Assembly (NCBI RefSeq): GCF_026339875.1
Contig: NZ_JAPEPZ010000003.1
Span: forward strand, 1 to 64,000
Source: Streptomyces sp. NBC_01571
GTDB lineage: Bacteria > Actinomycetota > Actinomycetes > Streptomycetales > Streptomycetaceae
Direction: 5' to 3'
DNA length: 64,000 bases
Shown one piece after another: positions 25,893 to 35,206 of the stretch (position 1 is its first letter; every line of letters starts with the position of its first letter). Under the pieces are notes generated by a model. That model saw nothing but the letters and a program-made list of their open reading frames with translations. It was not told where the DNA came from and did no database searches. A program made the position numbers and the translations under genes.

Positions 25893-27313
25893 CCGGCATT
25901 GCTGCCGAGCAGGTGTCGCTGCGGCTGACGCCTCATCCGTTGCAGAGGGTCGGGGCGTTCGCCCTGGCGGCGTTCGCCGGCGCCCGACATCCCGACATGG
26001 TGGCGGGCCCGCTGTTCGAGGCGGCCGCCGAGAAGGTGACCTCGGCTGCTGTGGGGGCCGCTCTCGTGAGAGATACCAAGGCGGAGGCCGGGTTTCTCCT
26101 GAAGTGTTCGTACAGCCTGTGGCCGAACAGCAAGATGAATCACCCGCGGAACAAGAAGCTCTCCGATACGGAGGTCACCGAGGCTGTCCGGGCTTGGCGC
26201 ACCATCCCTGCATCGCAGAGCTGGCCAGGGACGGGGTGCGCGCTGTGCGGGGCTGCAGCGGTCGGGTTCTACGGTAAGAGCGACGTCGTGCTGGCCGAGT
26301 CGGTCGCCTATCGCAACAGCACGCCGCGCGGGCATGCCGGTCTCGCGCTGTGCTGGCCGTGCGTGTGTTCCTTCCACGCGGTGCCGTTTGGCAGCCAGCT
26401 GTCAGGGGGCCCAAGTACGGTCGTACACACCTGGGACGAGCGTTTCGCGGCGCACACCGTCGGCCGGCAGGTACAGCGCAACGGGCTGCTGATCACGCTC
26501 GGTGCGAAGCCGGTCAGTCCGTCGGCCGACGTTGCCGTGTTGGCGGCGCTGCGTGGCTACGAGCACCGCGTCACAGCGGGCGTGGAGTTGTTGGTGTTCA
26601 CGAACAACAACCAGGACCAGGTCCTCGCCTCGCATGCCGTTGACCAGCCGCTTGCCGAGTGGCTGCGCACCACGACGCGGCTGCCCGATCGGCGGACCGG
26701 GTTCGCGTGCTTGCTGCGTTCCTTGCGCACCGACAAGAACAGCGGTGCGCAGAACTTGGCCTGGCGGGTGTTCCACCGTCCCGAGACCATCCCCGGCGTT
26801 CTCTGCGCCTACCTGACCGCCCGGACCGAGGCCTGTGGCCGGCCTGCGCCCGAGTCGCCGGCCGTTGCCGAACTGGCCGGCTCCTACCTGCATGAGGTGT
26901 TGCACATGGAAGAGAAGGATCTGGCTGAGATCCGTGCGACCGCACAGCGGGTCGCCGCCCTGTTCAAGCCCGATGACACCGGGGGCAAGCTCACCGGCTT
27001 TCACGCCCTGTTCCGCACCGGCCGCGGCGCTGACCTGCGCGGCTGGCTGCAGCGCCACGGCGTCGAATGGGTCCTGTCCCGCCCGGAGGGCGGCGCTCCG
27101 CTGATCACCGAGCGCGGGTTCGAGCTGTTGTTCTCCCCCAGCCAGGACGGCAACGCCTGGTTCTTCCGGCAGTACCTGCTCACGTCCGTTCTGGCGGAAC
27201 TGCACCGCCGCGGCTGGCAGCCCAAAGACGCCAAGACGATCGTCGAGGACTTCGACCCCGACGCCATCGACCCCGCCGATACCGAAGCCCTTGAGGAAGG
27301 AATCGCCCCGTGA
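25889..27313 (+). CDS. cas8b: Type I-B large subunit Cas8b (Cst1-like)
   Basis: 474 residues beginning MTGIAAEQVSLRLTPHPLQR. A probable zinc finger (GCALCGAAAVGFYG ... LCWPCVCSF) lies near residues 110-165, as in Cas8b/Cst1 proteins. It would be the Cascade large subunit for PAM recognition and Cas3 recruitment. Position between cas6 and a Cst2/DevR-type cas7 supports the call. Sequence similarity within Cas8 is low, so the subtype rests mainly on context. Confidence 0.8.
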   Translation: MTGIAAEQVSLRLTPHPLQRVGAFALAAFAGARHPDMVAGPLFEAAAEKVTSAAVGAALVRDTKAEAGFLLKCSYSLWPNSKMNHPRNKKLSDTEVTEAVRAWRTIPASQSWPGTGCALCGAAAVGFYGKSDVVLAESVAYRNSTPRGHAGLALCWPCVCSFHAVPFGSQLSGGPSTVVHTWDERFAAHTVGRQVQRNGLLITLGAKPVSPSADVAVLAALRGYEHRVTAGVELLVFTNNNQDQVLASHAVDQPLAEWLRTTTRLPDRRTGFACLLRSLRTDKNSGAQNLAWRVFHRPETIPGVLCAYLTARTEACGRPAPESPAVAELAGSYLHEVLHMEEKDLAEIRATAQRVAALFKPDDTGGKLTGFHALFRTGRGADLRGWLQRHGVEWVLSRPEGGAPLITERGFELLFSPSQDGNAWFFRQYLLTSVLAELHRRGWQPKDAKTIVEDFDPDAIDPADTEALEEGIAP

Positions 27314-28341
27314 CGCACCTTGCAGGAAAACTCGCGCTCGACATCCAGGCCGGCGCCCCCAACAACGGCCGCGGCCAGGACAACGTCGGCGTGGTCAAGA
27401 AGATGCAGGTCGGCCGGGACACGTACCCCTACATCTCACCCCAGGCCGTGCGCCGCTGGCTGCGCGACAGCTTCCCCGCCGGTGAGACCGTCTCCCCCGT
27501 CCTGCGCGAGGGCAAGGGCAAGAAGCAGCAGGCCTACACCAAGGGCCGTCCCGACCTGTACGCGGACGACGATCTGTTCGGCTACATGGTCGCCATCAAG
27601 GGCTCCGACAGCTCCTGCCAGCGGGACACCGTCCTGGCGACCGGTACGTTCGTCAGCGTCACCCCCCAGCGGCCCACCTCCGACTTCGGCACCATGACCC
27701 GCGGGTTCGCCGCCAACGACAGTCCCCTCATCCACGAGCACGAGTTCTACACCGCTGTCTGCGCCGGCGACCTCAACCTCGATCTGCCCCGCATCGGCAC
27801 CTTCGAGACCAACGGCCAGGGCATCCGCGTGGCCCTGCACCCCCAGGCTGCCGAGGAAGCCGCCGCCGCGGGGGCCACCGAGGCGATCTTCCGCGGGGTG
27901 GCGTCCCTGGTCCTGGACATCGCCGAGCGGCGCCGCCGCGCCGCTCTGGTGCTGCGCGCGCTCGCCGCCCTGAGGGGCGGGGCCAAGCCCGCCTCCCACT
28001 ACGGTGATCGCGCCCCGGCCTTCATCCTCCTCGCACCGGTGAAGGGCGGCGTCAATCCCTTCACCCGGGTTCTGGCCAACAAGGACGGCAAGCCCGCCTT
28101 CGCCGCCGACACGTTCGCCGAGGAGCTCGCCGCTTGGCGCGACGAACTCGACGGAGCGGTATGGATCGGGTGGGCGCCCGGCTTCCTCGGTGACCAGCGC
28201 GACCGCGCCCGCCGCGACCTGGAGGACCTGATCACCGCAGGCACCGTGGTGATCGACCATCCGCGCACCATCCTGAACAGCCTGGCCCAGGAGATCGAGG
28301 ACGGTTCCCACGACGACTGGTTCGAGGACGCCAAGGCATGA
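27310..28341 (+). CDS. cas7: Type I-B Cas7 (Cst2/DevR family)
   Basis: 343 residues starting THLAGKLALDIQAGAPNNGR, with DTYPYISPQAVRRWLRD, the RAMP backbone subunit pattern of the Cst2/DevR family. It forms the crRNA-binding filament of Cascade. The GTG start overlaps the cas8b stop (GTGA). Length is normal. Confidence 0.93.
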   Translation: MTHLAGKLALDIQAGAPNNGRGQDNVGVVKKMQVGRDTYPYISPQAVRRWLRDSFPAGETVSPVLREGKGKKQQAYTKGRPDLYADDDLFGYMVAIKGSDSSCQRDTVLATGTFVSVTPQRPTSDFGTMTRGFAANDSPLIHEHEFYTAVCAGDLNLDLPRIGTFETNGQGIRVALHPQAAEEAAAAGATEAIFRGVASLVLDIAERRRRAALVLRALAALRGGAKPASHYGDRAPAFILLAPVKGGVNPFTRVLANKDGKPAFAADTFAEELAAWRDELDGAVWIGWAPGFLGDQRDRARRDLEDLITAGTVVIDHPRTILNSLAQEIEDGSHDDWFEDAKA

Positions 28342-29000
28342 CCGTCGCAGCATCCGTCACCGCGCTCGAGGCCACCTTTACGGCCCCGGTCGCCAGCTTC
28401 CGCAATCCCCTGTACTCCGGCGTGCAGGTCCAGCTGCCCTGCCCGCCGCCGTCCACGGTCGGCGGCATGCTTGCCGCCGCGGCCGGCGGCTGGCAGCACG
28501 TACCCGACGCCTTCCAGTTCGCCATGGCCTTCCACGCCCAGGGGCGCGGCGTCGACCTGGAGACCTACCACCCCTTGGACGCCAAAGGCCGGCCCACCAC
28601 CCCAGTGCCGAAAGACCGCGAGTTCCTGGCCTTCACCACCCTGACAGTCTGGATCACCGACCAGCCCGACCGGTGGCGCCGCATCCTGCGCCGGCCGGCC
28701 TGGCCGCTCCGCCTCGGCCGCAGCCAGGACCTCGTCGGCCTGCACCTGGACACTATCGAACTGGTCCAGGAGGCCGGCGAGCAGCGTGGCGCCCTCGTCG
28801 AGGACGCCCCCGGCGCGGGCGGCACCGCGCTGCGGCTACCCACCGCGCTCCGGCTGGACCGGACCCGCACCGTGTGGGGCACCTACCGACACGATGCCGC
28901 CGGCACCGCCTCCAGCGCCGTTCCTGGCAGTTACCGCACCCCGACTGGGCAAGCGGTCAGCCTGCTCCCGACCACCCACCCCGCAACCGCGGAGGCGTAA
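28338..29000 (+). CDS. cas5: Type I-B Cas5
   Basis: 220 residues with the Cas5 N-terminal signature EATFTAPVASFRNPLYSG, then VQLPCPPPSTVGGMLAAAAG. RAMP protein that caps the crRNA 5' handle. It overlaps cas7 by four bases and ends 6 nt before cas3. Confidence 0.93.
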   Translation: MTVAASVTALEATFTAPVASFRNPLYSGVQVQLPCPPPSTVGGMLAAAAGGWQHVPDAFQFAMAFHAQGRGVDLETYHPLDAKGRPTTPVPKDREFLAFTTLTVWITDQPDRWRRILRRPAWPLRLGRSQDLVGLHLDTIELVQEAGEQRGALVEDAPGAGGTALRLPTALRLDRTRTVWGTYRHDAAGTASSAVPGSYRTPTGQAVSLLPTTHPATAEA

Positions 29001-29006
29001 CAGCCC

Positions 29007-31415
29007 ATGTCCTCATCGCCACCAGAGCAGCCGAACATGGGAGAGGGGAGCGTGCTGCACGAGGTTCTGGCCAAGAGTGCCCGGCGGGGACGGGCGCCCG
29101 AGAAGCTGACGGTGCACCTGCGGGCGGCGCTTGATGCGGCCGAGGTGGTGGCCCGGCGCGCCGGGCGCATAGCCGTGGTGGCCGACATCATGCCCGGGTT
29201 CTGGGACGCGGTGCGCCTCGCCGATCTTCTGCACGACGCAGGCAAGATCCCCATCGGGTTCCAGCAGATGCTCGTCGGGGGCGCAGTGTGGGGTGAGCGG
29301 CACGAGGTGCTGTCCCTGGGCTTCGTGCCGCTGGTGGCGGACGAGGGGCTGCGCGCGTGGGTGGCGGCCGGCGTCGCCACCCACCACCGGGCGTTGACCA
29401 ACTCCCCCCGCTCCCTGGCGGGGCTGTACGGTACGGCGCCGCTTTCCGAGTGGCGGGTCCGCTTCGCGCCGCTGGACCAGGCCGTAGCCGAGGCCCTCGC
29501 GGCCTGGCTGTATGAGACCGCCGACGCGGCGGGGCTGGCGGTCAAACCGCTTCCGGCCGGAGCCGACTGGATCGCGCAGGCGCATGCGGAGCTGGGCGGG
29601 CTGCTGGACCGCTTCGAGTACGGCACGAGCGCCGAGGAGGGCCTGGCGGCGGTGCTGCTGCAGGGCGCCGTCACCATGGCCGACCACCTCTCCTCCGCCA
29701 ACACCCGCCCCCATCTCGTGCAGCCCATGGGCCCGGCCTTCGCCACCCGCCTGGAAAACGCCATCACGGCCAAGGGATACACGCTGCGGCCGCACCAGCA
29801 GCGCGCCGCCGCCGTCGACGGGCACCTGCTGCTCCGTTCCCGTACCGGCAGCGGCAAAACCGAAGCTTCCTGGCTGTGGGCCTGCAGGCAGACCGCCGCC
29901 CTGCTGGCCGCAGGCCAAGGCGTGCCCCGCGTTTTCTACACCCTGCCCTACCTCGCCTCCATCAACGCCAACGCCGACCGCACCGCCAAAGAACTCGGAG
30001 CGCCGGAGCGGGTCGGTGTGGCGCACGGGCGGGCCGCCGCCTACCACCTGGCGACTGCCGCCTGCCCCGAAGACGGCGACCAGAAACGGGTCACGGCCGC
30101 CCGCAAGGCGGTGGCCCGGCAGGCCGCGACCCGGCTGTTCACCGAAACGGTCAGGATCACGACCCCCTACCAGCTGCTGCGCGCCGCGCTGGTCGGCCCC
30201 GCCCACGCCTCCTTGCTGGTTGACGCGGCGAACTCGGTGTTCATCATGGACGAGCTCCACGCCTACGACACCAAACGCCTCGGTTACATCCTGGCCATGA
30301 TGGGCCTGCTCGAACGGCTCGGCGGCCGCTTCGCCATCCTGTCCGCGACCCTGCCCGACGCCCTCGCCGACCTCATCACCGACACCTTTACCGGGCCCGT
30401 GACGTGGACGGATGACGCCGACAGCCACCCCCCGGCCCGGCACGGCATCCACACCCGTCCCCACCACCTCACCGACCCGGCCGCCGTTGCCGAGATCGCC
30501 GAACGCATGGAGCATGGCGAGTCGGTCCTGGTGATCGCCAACAACATTCGTCAGGCCCAGCAGCTCTACGACGAGCTCGGCCCCCGAGCGCGCGCCCTCC
30601 ACGGGCCCGGGGCGGCGACCATGCTGCACTCCCGCTACCGCCGCCGTGACCGCGCCCGCCTCGAACAGCACATCCTCGCCCAGCACAGCGTGGAACGCAC
30701 CCGCGCCAGCGACCGGCTGCCTGGCCTGGTGGTCTCCACCCAGGTCCTCGAGGTCTCCATGGACGTCGACTTCGACGTCCTGTTCACCGCCGCCGCCGAC
30801 CTCGAAGCCCTCGCCCAGCGCTTCGGCCGCGCCAACCGCATCGCCGCCCGCCCTCCAGCCGATGTCATCGTCCACGCCGCCCGCTACAGCCCGCGCAAGG
30901 ACGCACCCGGCCAGTGGTTCGCCGACGGCATCTACCCCCAAGCCCCCACCCAGGCCGCCTGGCGCATCCTCACCGCCCACGACGGACACCCCGTCGACGA
31001 AAACGAGATCACCGACTGGCTCAACAGCATCTACGCCACCCCCTGGGGCACCACATGGCGGAACGAAGTCCTCCACCATCGCAACCAGTTCGCGGCCACG
31101 TTCCTCAACTTCAGCTACCCCTACGACGACCGCGGCCCGCTCGCCGAACGCTTCGACGAACTCTTCGACGGCACCGAAGCCATCCTCACCGAAGACCGCG
31201 ACCACTACGCCGCCGCACTCAACCAGGCCGACGGTCCCGCCGGTCGGCTCCTCGCCGACGACTACCTCATCCCCCTCCCCGCCAGCGCCGCCCCGAAAGC
31301 CCGCTACGACACCGAACTGAAAGTCCACGTCATCGACGGCGACTACACCAAAGAACACGGACTGAAAGCCGTGAAAGACCCCAGCACCACATACAAACCA
31401 GAGGAAACAGCCTGA
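29007..31415 (+). CDS. cas3: CRISPR nuclease-helicase Cas3 (HD + SF2)
   Basis: 802 residues. HD nuclease at the N-terminus (RLADLLHDAGKIPIGFQQ, HD pair; later GVATHHRAL). SF2 helicase motifs follow: LRSRTGSGKTEASWLWA (I), NSVFIMDELHAYD (II), AILSATLPDAL (III), TQVLEVSMDVDFDVLF and LEALAQRFGRANR (VI). It degrades target DNA after Cascade binding. Last gene of the effector operon; array 2 begins within ~50 bases of its stop. Confidence 0.95.
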   Translation: MSSSPPEQPNMGEGSVLHEVLAKSARRGRAPEKLTVHLRAALDAAEVVARRAGRIAVVADIMPGFWDAVRLADLLHDAGKIPIGFQQMLVGGAVWGERHEVLSLGFVPLVADEGLRAWVAAGVATHHRALTNSPRSLAGLYGTAPLSEWRVRFAPLDQAVAEALAAWLYETADAAGLAVKPLPAGADWIAQAHAELGGLLDRFEYGTSAEEGLAAVLLQGAVTMADHLSSANTRPHLVQPMGPAFATRLENAITAKGYTLRPHQQRAAAVDGHLLLRSRTGSGKTEASWLWACRQTAALLAAGQGVPRVFYTLPYLASINANADRTAKELGAPERVGVAHGRAAAYHLATAACPEDGDQKRVTAARKAVARQAATRLFTETVRITTPYQLLRAALVGPAHASLLVDAANSVFIMDELHAYDTKRLGYILAMMGLLERLGGRFAILSATLPDALADLITDTFTGPVTWTDDADSHPPARHGIHTRPHHLTDPAAVAEIAERMEHGESVLVIANNIRQAQQLYDELGPRARALHGPGAATMLHSRYRRRDRARLEQHILAQHSVERTRASDRLPGLVVSTQVLEVSMDVDFDVLFTAAADLEALAQRFGRANRIAARPPADVIVHAARYSPRKDAPGQWFADGIYPQAPTQAAWRILTAHDGHPVDENEITDWLNSIYATPWGTTWRNEVLHHRNQFAATFLNFSYPYDDRGPLAERFDELFDGTEAILTEDRDHYAAALNQADGPAGRLLADDYLIPLPASAAPKARYDTELKVHVIDGDYTKEHGLKAVKDPSTTYKPEETA

Positions 31416-31465
31416 CCCGCATAGACCAAATGGATTGCAACCGCTCACCAATCTCTTGGATCGCA

Positions 31466-32732
31466 GTCATCAGCCCAAGAAAGATTACAACTCGAAGTAC
31501 TCGGCAAAACCGCGAGTCAGATTAGAGCCGTCATCAGCCCTAGAGGGCTTGCAACAAGTGCTCCTGCGCTTCGGCTATGACCATCGCGCGCGTCGTCATC
31601 GACCTCAGGGGGATCGCAACATCATGTCTGCGATCTGGAGCGCTACAGCAGCGAACACCCATCATTCCAAGAGGACTCACAACTATTCAGCCAGTAGCGC
31701 CTTCGTAATCGCGCGACGGTTGTCATCAACTCGAAAGAGATTGCAACATGAACCGCCCCTTTGTATCCCGCGGGTGCAGTGCGATCGCCGCCAGCCCAAG
31801 AGGGATTGCAAGACGTGGCGGATAGTCTGCTCAAATAGCGGGGCCAACCCGCGCCGTCATCAGCCTTCGAAGGGATCGCAACTCCCACACGTCATACTCA
31901 ACAGGAGCACCCGGCGTGGCCTTCATCAGCCCAGGAGGGCTCGCAACGCGTCGCCGTTGATGTCGATCACGAGCCGGTCCGTGATCATCATCAGCCTAGA
32001 GGGCTTGCAACAAGTGCTCCTGCGCTTCGGCTATGACCAGCGCGCGCGTGGTCATCGACCCCAGAGGGATCACAACATGTAGAACTTCACCAGCTCTTCG
32101 AGCTTGGCGCCCGTCGTCATCAGCCCAGAAAGGTAGGTAACTTCGCGCACTCGTCCCAGCCGTGGTCGGCCGCCTGGCACCATCAGTCCAGAAGGCCTCG
32201 CAACCTGACGACGTCCAGCTGCCGGTCGACCTGCGCCGATGTGAGGTCGTCATCAGCCCAGCAGGGGTCGCAACTCCATACGGACGAAGTCGTGCGGCAC
32301 GTACACGCTCGCCGTCATCAGCCCAAAAGGGCTCACAATCACGTACCAACGAGTTCGACCTGGACAACGTTGCAGATCGCCATCAGCCCGGGAGGGTTCG
32401 CAACGACCAACGGTCGCAGACGACCACGTCCGCGGTGAGGGCCATCATCAGCCCAGGAGGGTTCGCAACACGCATTTGCCGACGTCTTCGGTGTCGTAGA
32501 CGAGGGTCGTCATCAGCCCATGAGGGATAGCAACATCACGATGAAGTCGGCCGGGGTAGCGAGGGCGACGCCGAGTCGTCATCAACCCCATGCGGGATCG
32601 CAACGCGGACCAGTCGAGTCCGAGGCCGACGCAGAGGGGCCGTCATCAGCCCCATGCGGGATCGCAACGCGCGATTGAAGTCGTCGGTAAGGTCGCCACG
32701 GCGTCGTCATCAGCCCTATGTGGGATCTCAAC
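31466..32732 (+). CRISPR. CRISPR array 2, ~20 degenerate repeats
   Basis: About 20 repeats of 25-27 bp, at 31466, 31530, 31595, 31658, 31722, 31787, 31856, 31922, 31987, 32051, 32116, 32179, 32249, 32314, 32379, 32444, 32509, 32578, 32642 and 32706. The core is GTCATCAGCCC plus AGGAGGGATCGCAAC, the reverse complement of array 1, so it is transcribed rightward if the GCAAC end is 3'. Almost every repeat differs from the next (for example AAGATTACAAC, CTCGAAAGAGATTGCAAC, CCATGCGGGATCGCAAC). Spacers are 36-45 nt. There is no obvious leader after cas3; a partial repeat end (GGATTGCAAC) occurs near 31432-31441. One repeat-spacer-repeat block is duplicated (31530-31620 and 31987-32076). Confidence 0.92.
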
Positions 32733-33010
32733 CAGCTCCGGCGGCTCGGTGATGCGGCGGGAGAGGATCTCCTCCCCATCTACCAGGCCTGGGCTCTTAT
32801 CCATCGAACCACCGTGATTGATAGCCAATTCACCGGCGTCAACGCCGTCCCGTACGACGTTGAGGTCGAGGTCGGCTTCACCAAGGACTTCCCCCTCGGA
32901 CGATGGGTGCACCAGCAGCGCAAGGCACTGCGGACGGGAGAACTGGAGGAGCGGCGCAGGACGCTGCTCGACTTGCCGGAGGCCGGGATGGTCTGAGAGC
33001 CGGGCGATGA
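32733..33010 (+). pseudogene. Helicase-associated (HA) domain fragment
   Basis: The frame ending near 32996 reads VPYDVEVEVGFTKDFPLGRW, then VHQQRKALRTGELEERRR and LPEAGMV before a TGA that replaces a tryptophan codon (GMVW in relatives). This is the C-terminal HA repeat of Streptomyces DEAD/DEAH helicases. No helicase core is present here. It begins directly after the last CRISPR repeat. Confidence 0.75.
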
Positions 33011-33084
33011 ACCGGACGATGTGGGTGCTGCTCTGGGCCTGTTCGAGGATCTGCGTGAGAGTTGGACCGGCTGGAGACGCAGGT

Positions 33085-33497
33085 GGTCATGGAGGCGCGG
33101 CGCCGCGATCGACGCCGCCCTGGGTGTCAAGGGCGCCGCCGACGGCGAGATCTACAGGTGCACCTATGTCCGCCGCGAGACCGTCGCCGACGGCCCTGTG
33201 ATCCTGCCTCCGGGACTGGGTGCCACCACCTCCGTCAGCTTCCAGCCGCTCGGCGGTGGAAGGGCCGCCCTCAGCGGTGACCTGGTCATGATCGCCAAGG
33301 AGGTCCAGCCCGTCCTCGTGGCCCTGCGGCGCGGTGGCGTCGAACTCGTCGAGGTGCACCATCACAACCTCACCGACGAACCACGCCTGTTCTTCGTCCA
33401 CTACTGGGCCGTCGGTGTTGCCGTCAGCCTCGCCAAGGCCATTCGCCGGGCCGTGGACACCACCAACGTCGTGCCCATGCCCGGGGGAGCCGCCTGA
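33085..33497 (+). pseudogene. DUF1259 protein fragment
   Basis: The frame reads AAIDAALGVKGAADGEIYRC, then ALSGDLVMIAKEVQPVLVAL and VELVEVHHHNLTDEPRLFFV, the pattern of one DUF1259 repeat (LppY/LpqO-type). Intact family members carry a signal peptide and two such repeats. Here the first repeat and the signal peptide are missing and the upstream sequence is helicase remnant, so it is truncated at the 5' side. Confidence 0.75.
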
Positions 33498-33946
33498 TGC
33501 GGACACGAGACAAACATCGGGCCACACCGGCCAAGAGCTCGGCACGCAGCGCTCCGTGCCAGCGGATCCACAGCGCGGGCGTCCGCGGAGTGCTTCGTCT
33601 CGGAGCTTGTCCACGGCGGTACTCTCGTCCGCGCGGTCGATCTCCACGGCGATCGGCGGGCCGTCCTTGCGCATCACGCGCAAGTCCAGGTAGGCAGACC
33701 AGGACGGCGACCAGTAGGCGATGCAGCCCGCGCTCTGCAAGACGGGCGGGTCGATGTAGCGCATATGCGCTTCTGATCTGTACCTCCACCCCGATGTTCC
33801 CACCCACTGCACCACCACCCGGGTGATGGACCGGGTCGCCTCCTTGCCGGTCAGGCCGCTGAAGGAAAAGCCGGTCTCGAACAGGTACGTGCGTAAGGAA
33901 GCGGCGAGGATCTCGGACTCGCCGGCCTCCGCCAGTTCATGATCCA
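33490..33946 (-). pseudogene. Hypothetical protein with frameshift
   Basis: ATG at 33946 opens MDHELAEAGESEILAASLRT, then YLFETGFSFSGLTGKEATRS and VRYIDPP-like beta strands: a clear coding stretch of ~115 residues that mentions AVEIDRADESTAVDKLRDEA (E-x-D). Near 33590 the frame changes: RGRPRCGS in frame one is replaced by PALWIRWHGALRAELLA in the next, a typical continuation. A one-base loss is likely. The conserved acidic/lysine pattern (EID...) may be nuclease-like, but the family is not recognised. Confidence 0.55.
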
Positions 33947-33977
33947 TCCGGTGATTCTCCGCCCGGCCACTGACAAC

Positions 33978-34015
33978 GGTCGGAGCCTGACGGAGATCAC
34001 CGTCAGGCTCCGACC
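33978..34015. terminator. Strong hairpin
   Basis: Perfect arms GGTCGGAGCCTGACGG / CCGTCAGGCTCCGACC with a short AGATCA-type loop, just upstream of the ATG at 33946 of the leftward gene. It probably terminates transcription coming from either side or acts as a 5' structure. Confidence 0.6.
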
Positions 34016-34128
34016 TCGGGATTCTGCACACGCTGCTTGGCATGTTCTGCGGGAACCCGGTGTCCAGTGGGCGTGATGCTCCTGGCCGACGGATCGTTGA
34101 ACCGGCCGGAGATCCCCACAGAGCGCAG

Positions 34129-34159
34129 AGAGACCCCGGGCCGAAGAGGTCTGGGGTCT
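34129..34159. terminator. Hairpin downstream of leftward gene remnant
   Basis: Arms GAGACCCC and GGGGTCTC separated by 15 nt, 40 bases beyond the stop of the minus-strand remnant at 34197. Likely its terminator. Confidence 0.5.
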
Positions 34160-34196
34160 CGTTCTCTGAACTTGGCGGTGCGGAGGCTCCGCGAAC

Positions 34197-34703
34197 TCAG
34201 TCGTCTCCGGGGTCAAGGAAGAGCTGCGCCAGCCTGGGAAGGCGGGCATGCATCTCCGAGGCGTTGTCGAAATCGAAGCTCTCGCCCATGTCGGCTGGCT
34301 CGTGGTTGGCTCGGGGGCCGCAGAACTGGTCGTAGTCGTCGTAGAAGGTGCACGTTTTCGTTGATGCGCTCGTAGGCGTATGAGGCGGCGTAGTTGACCG
34401 TTTCGTTGAACAGCGCCTCGTCGCTGCGTTCGGCCGCCGCAGCGATGACGTCCGGATGCTGGGCGAGAACATCGGGTGCAGTAGCGGCCCGGTCGTACCA
34501 CTCTCGGCCCTGGGCGATGAGGGGGGCTCAGAGGAGGTGCTGTGGAGGTGCTCCAGAACCTTCTCCATACCGAGCAGGCCGGAGTCCAGGCTGATCTGCT
34601 GGAGCCAGCTGTCGATGAGCCCACGGCGCTCTGCCGGGTCGCGCTGGTCGACGCCCAGGTCAGCGAGGAGGTTGGCCCCTCGGGAGGTGCCGGCGTCCGC
34701 CAT
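34197..34703 (-). pseudogene. Hypothetical protein with two frameshifts
   Basis: Coding signal moves through frames: MADAGTSRGANLLADLGVDQ and GLIDSWLQQISLDSGLLGME in one, then EWYDRAATAPDVLAQHPDVI and AAAERSDEALFNETVNYAA in another, then YDDYDQFCGPRANHEPADMG and ASEMHARLPRLAQLFLDPGD back in the first. One gene of ~165 residues with at least two indels. The family is not recognised. Confidence 0.5.
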
Positions 34704-34792
34704 CAAGGTCCTCGCGGCCTCGCCGGTGGGCAAGGGGTGTCTGGTGGACGCGGCGTCCGTGCTCCCCCGTACTCGCGGCCGTCTCACCTGCG

Positions 34793-34960
34793 GTGCTGTC
34801 CGGCACGGACACGGCGAACGTGGTCGAACTGGCCGATCCCCTGGAGCCGCAGGCCGTCCTGACCCGGCTGCGCGCGGCGGCGACGGCCCCCGGCCCGCTC
34901 ACGTTGTTCGTGACCGGCCAGCTCCAACTCGACCGCCGCCAAGGAAGTCGGCGCTCGTTC
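34793..34960 (+). pseudogene. N-terminal fragment of an unknown Streptomyces protein
   Basis: The segment DTANVVELADPLEPQAVLTR, then AAATAPGPLTLFVTGQLQLD reads as coding and then loses frame. It looks like the early part of a longer protein, cut at both ends. The following ~240 bases to 35200 show no gene. Confidence 0.35.
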
Positions 34961-35206
34961 TCCCCTGATCGTCCATGGGCAGGTCGGCCTGCGGCAACCG
35001 CAGTCCGGCAGTCAACCCATGGTCAGTGCCTTGCACCTGCGGCAAGAGCAGCGCCGGAGGTCGCGCCGACTTCCGAGAGCCGACCCGTCGACAGCGGCTG
35101 AATCTAACTCTTCTCCAAACGATCGTGTCCACGACATAATGCCGCCTGATCTTCGAGGTGCCGGCGGGAACGGGTGCGCCGGAGACGAATCGAGAGGGGA
35201 ACGCAC

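Noticed and set aside
29013..31451. An 812-codon minus-strand frame opposite cas3
   Set aside because: It is the antisense shadow of cas3, made of Gly/Val/Asp-rich sequence that GC-rich third positions produce. No domain is visible.
24447..32732. Type I-E or I-U/I-G CRISPR assignment
   Set aside because: No Cse-type genes and the repeat is not the I-E type. Cas7 is Cst2/DevR-like and Cas6 is a separate gene, fitting I-B.
33087..34043. A 318-codon minus-strand protein
   Set aside because: Only the segment 33590-33946 looks coding in that frame; the rest is antisense to the DUF1259 fragment.
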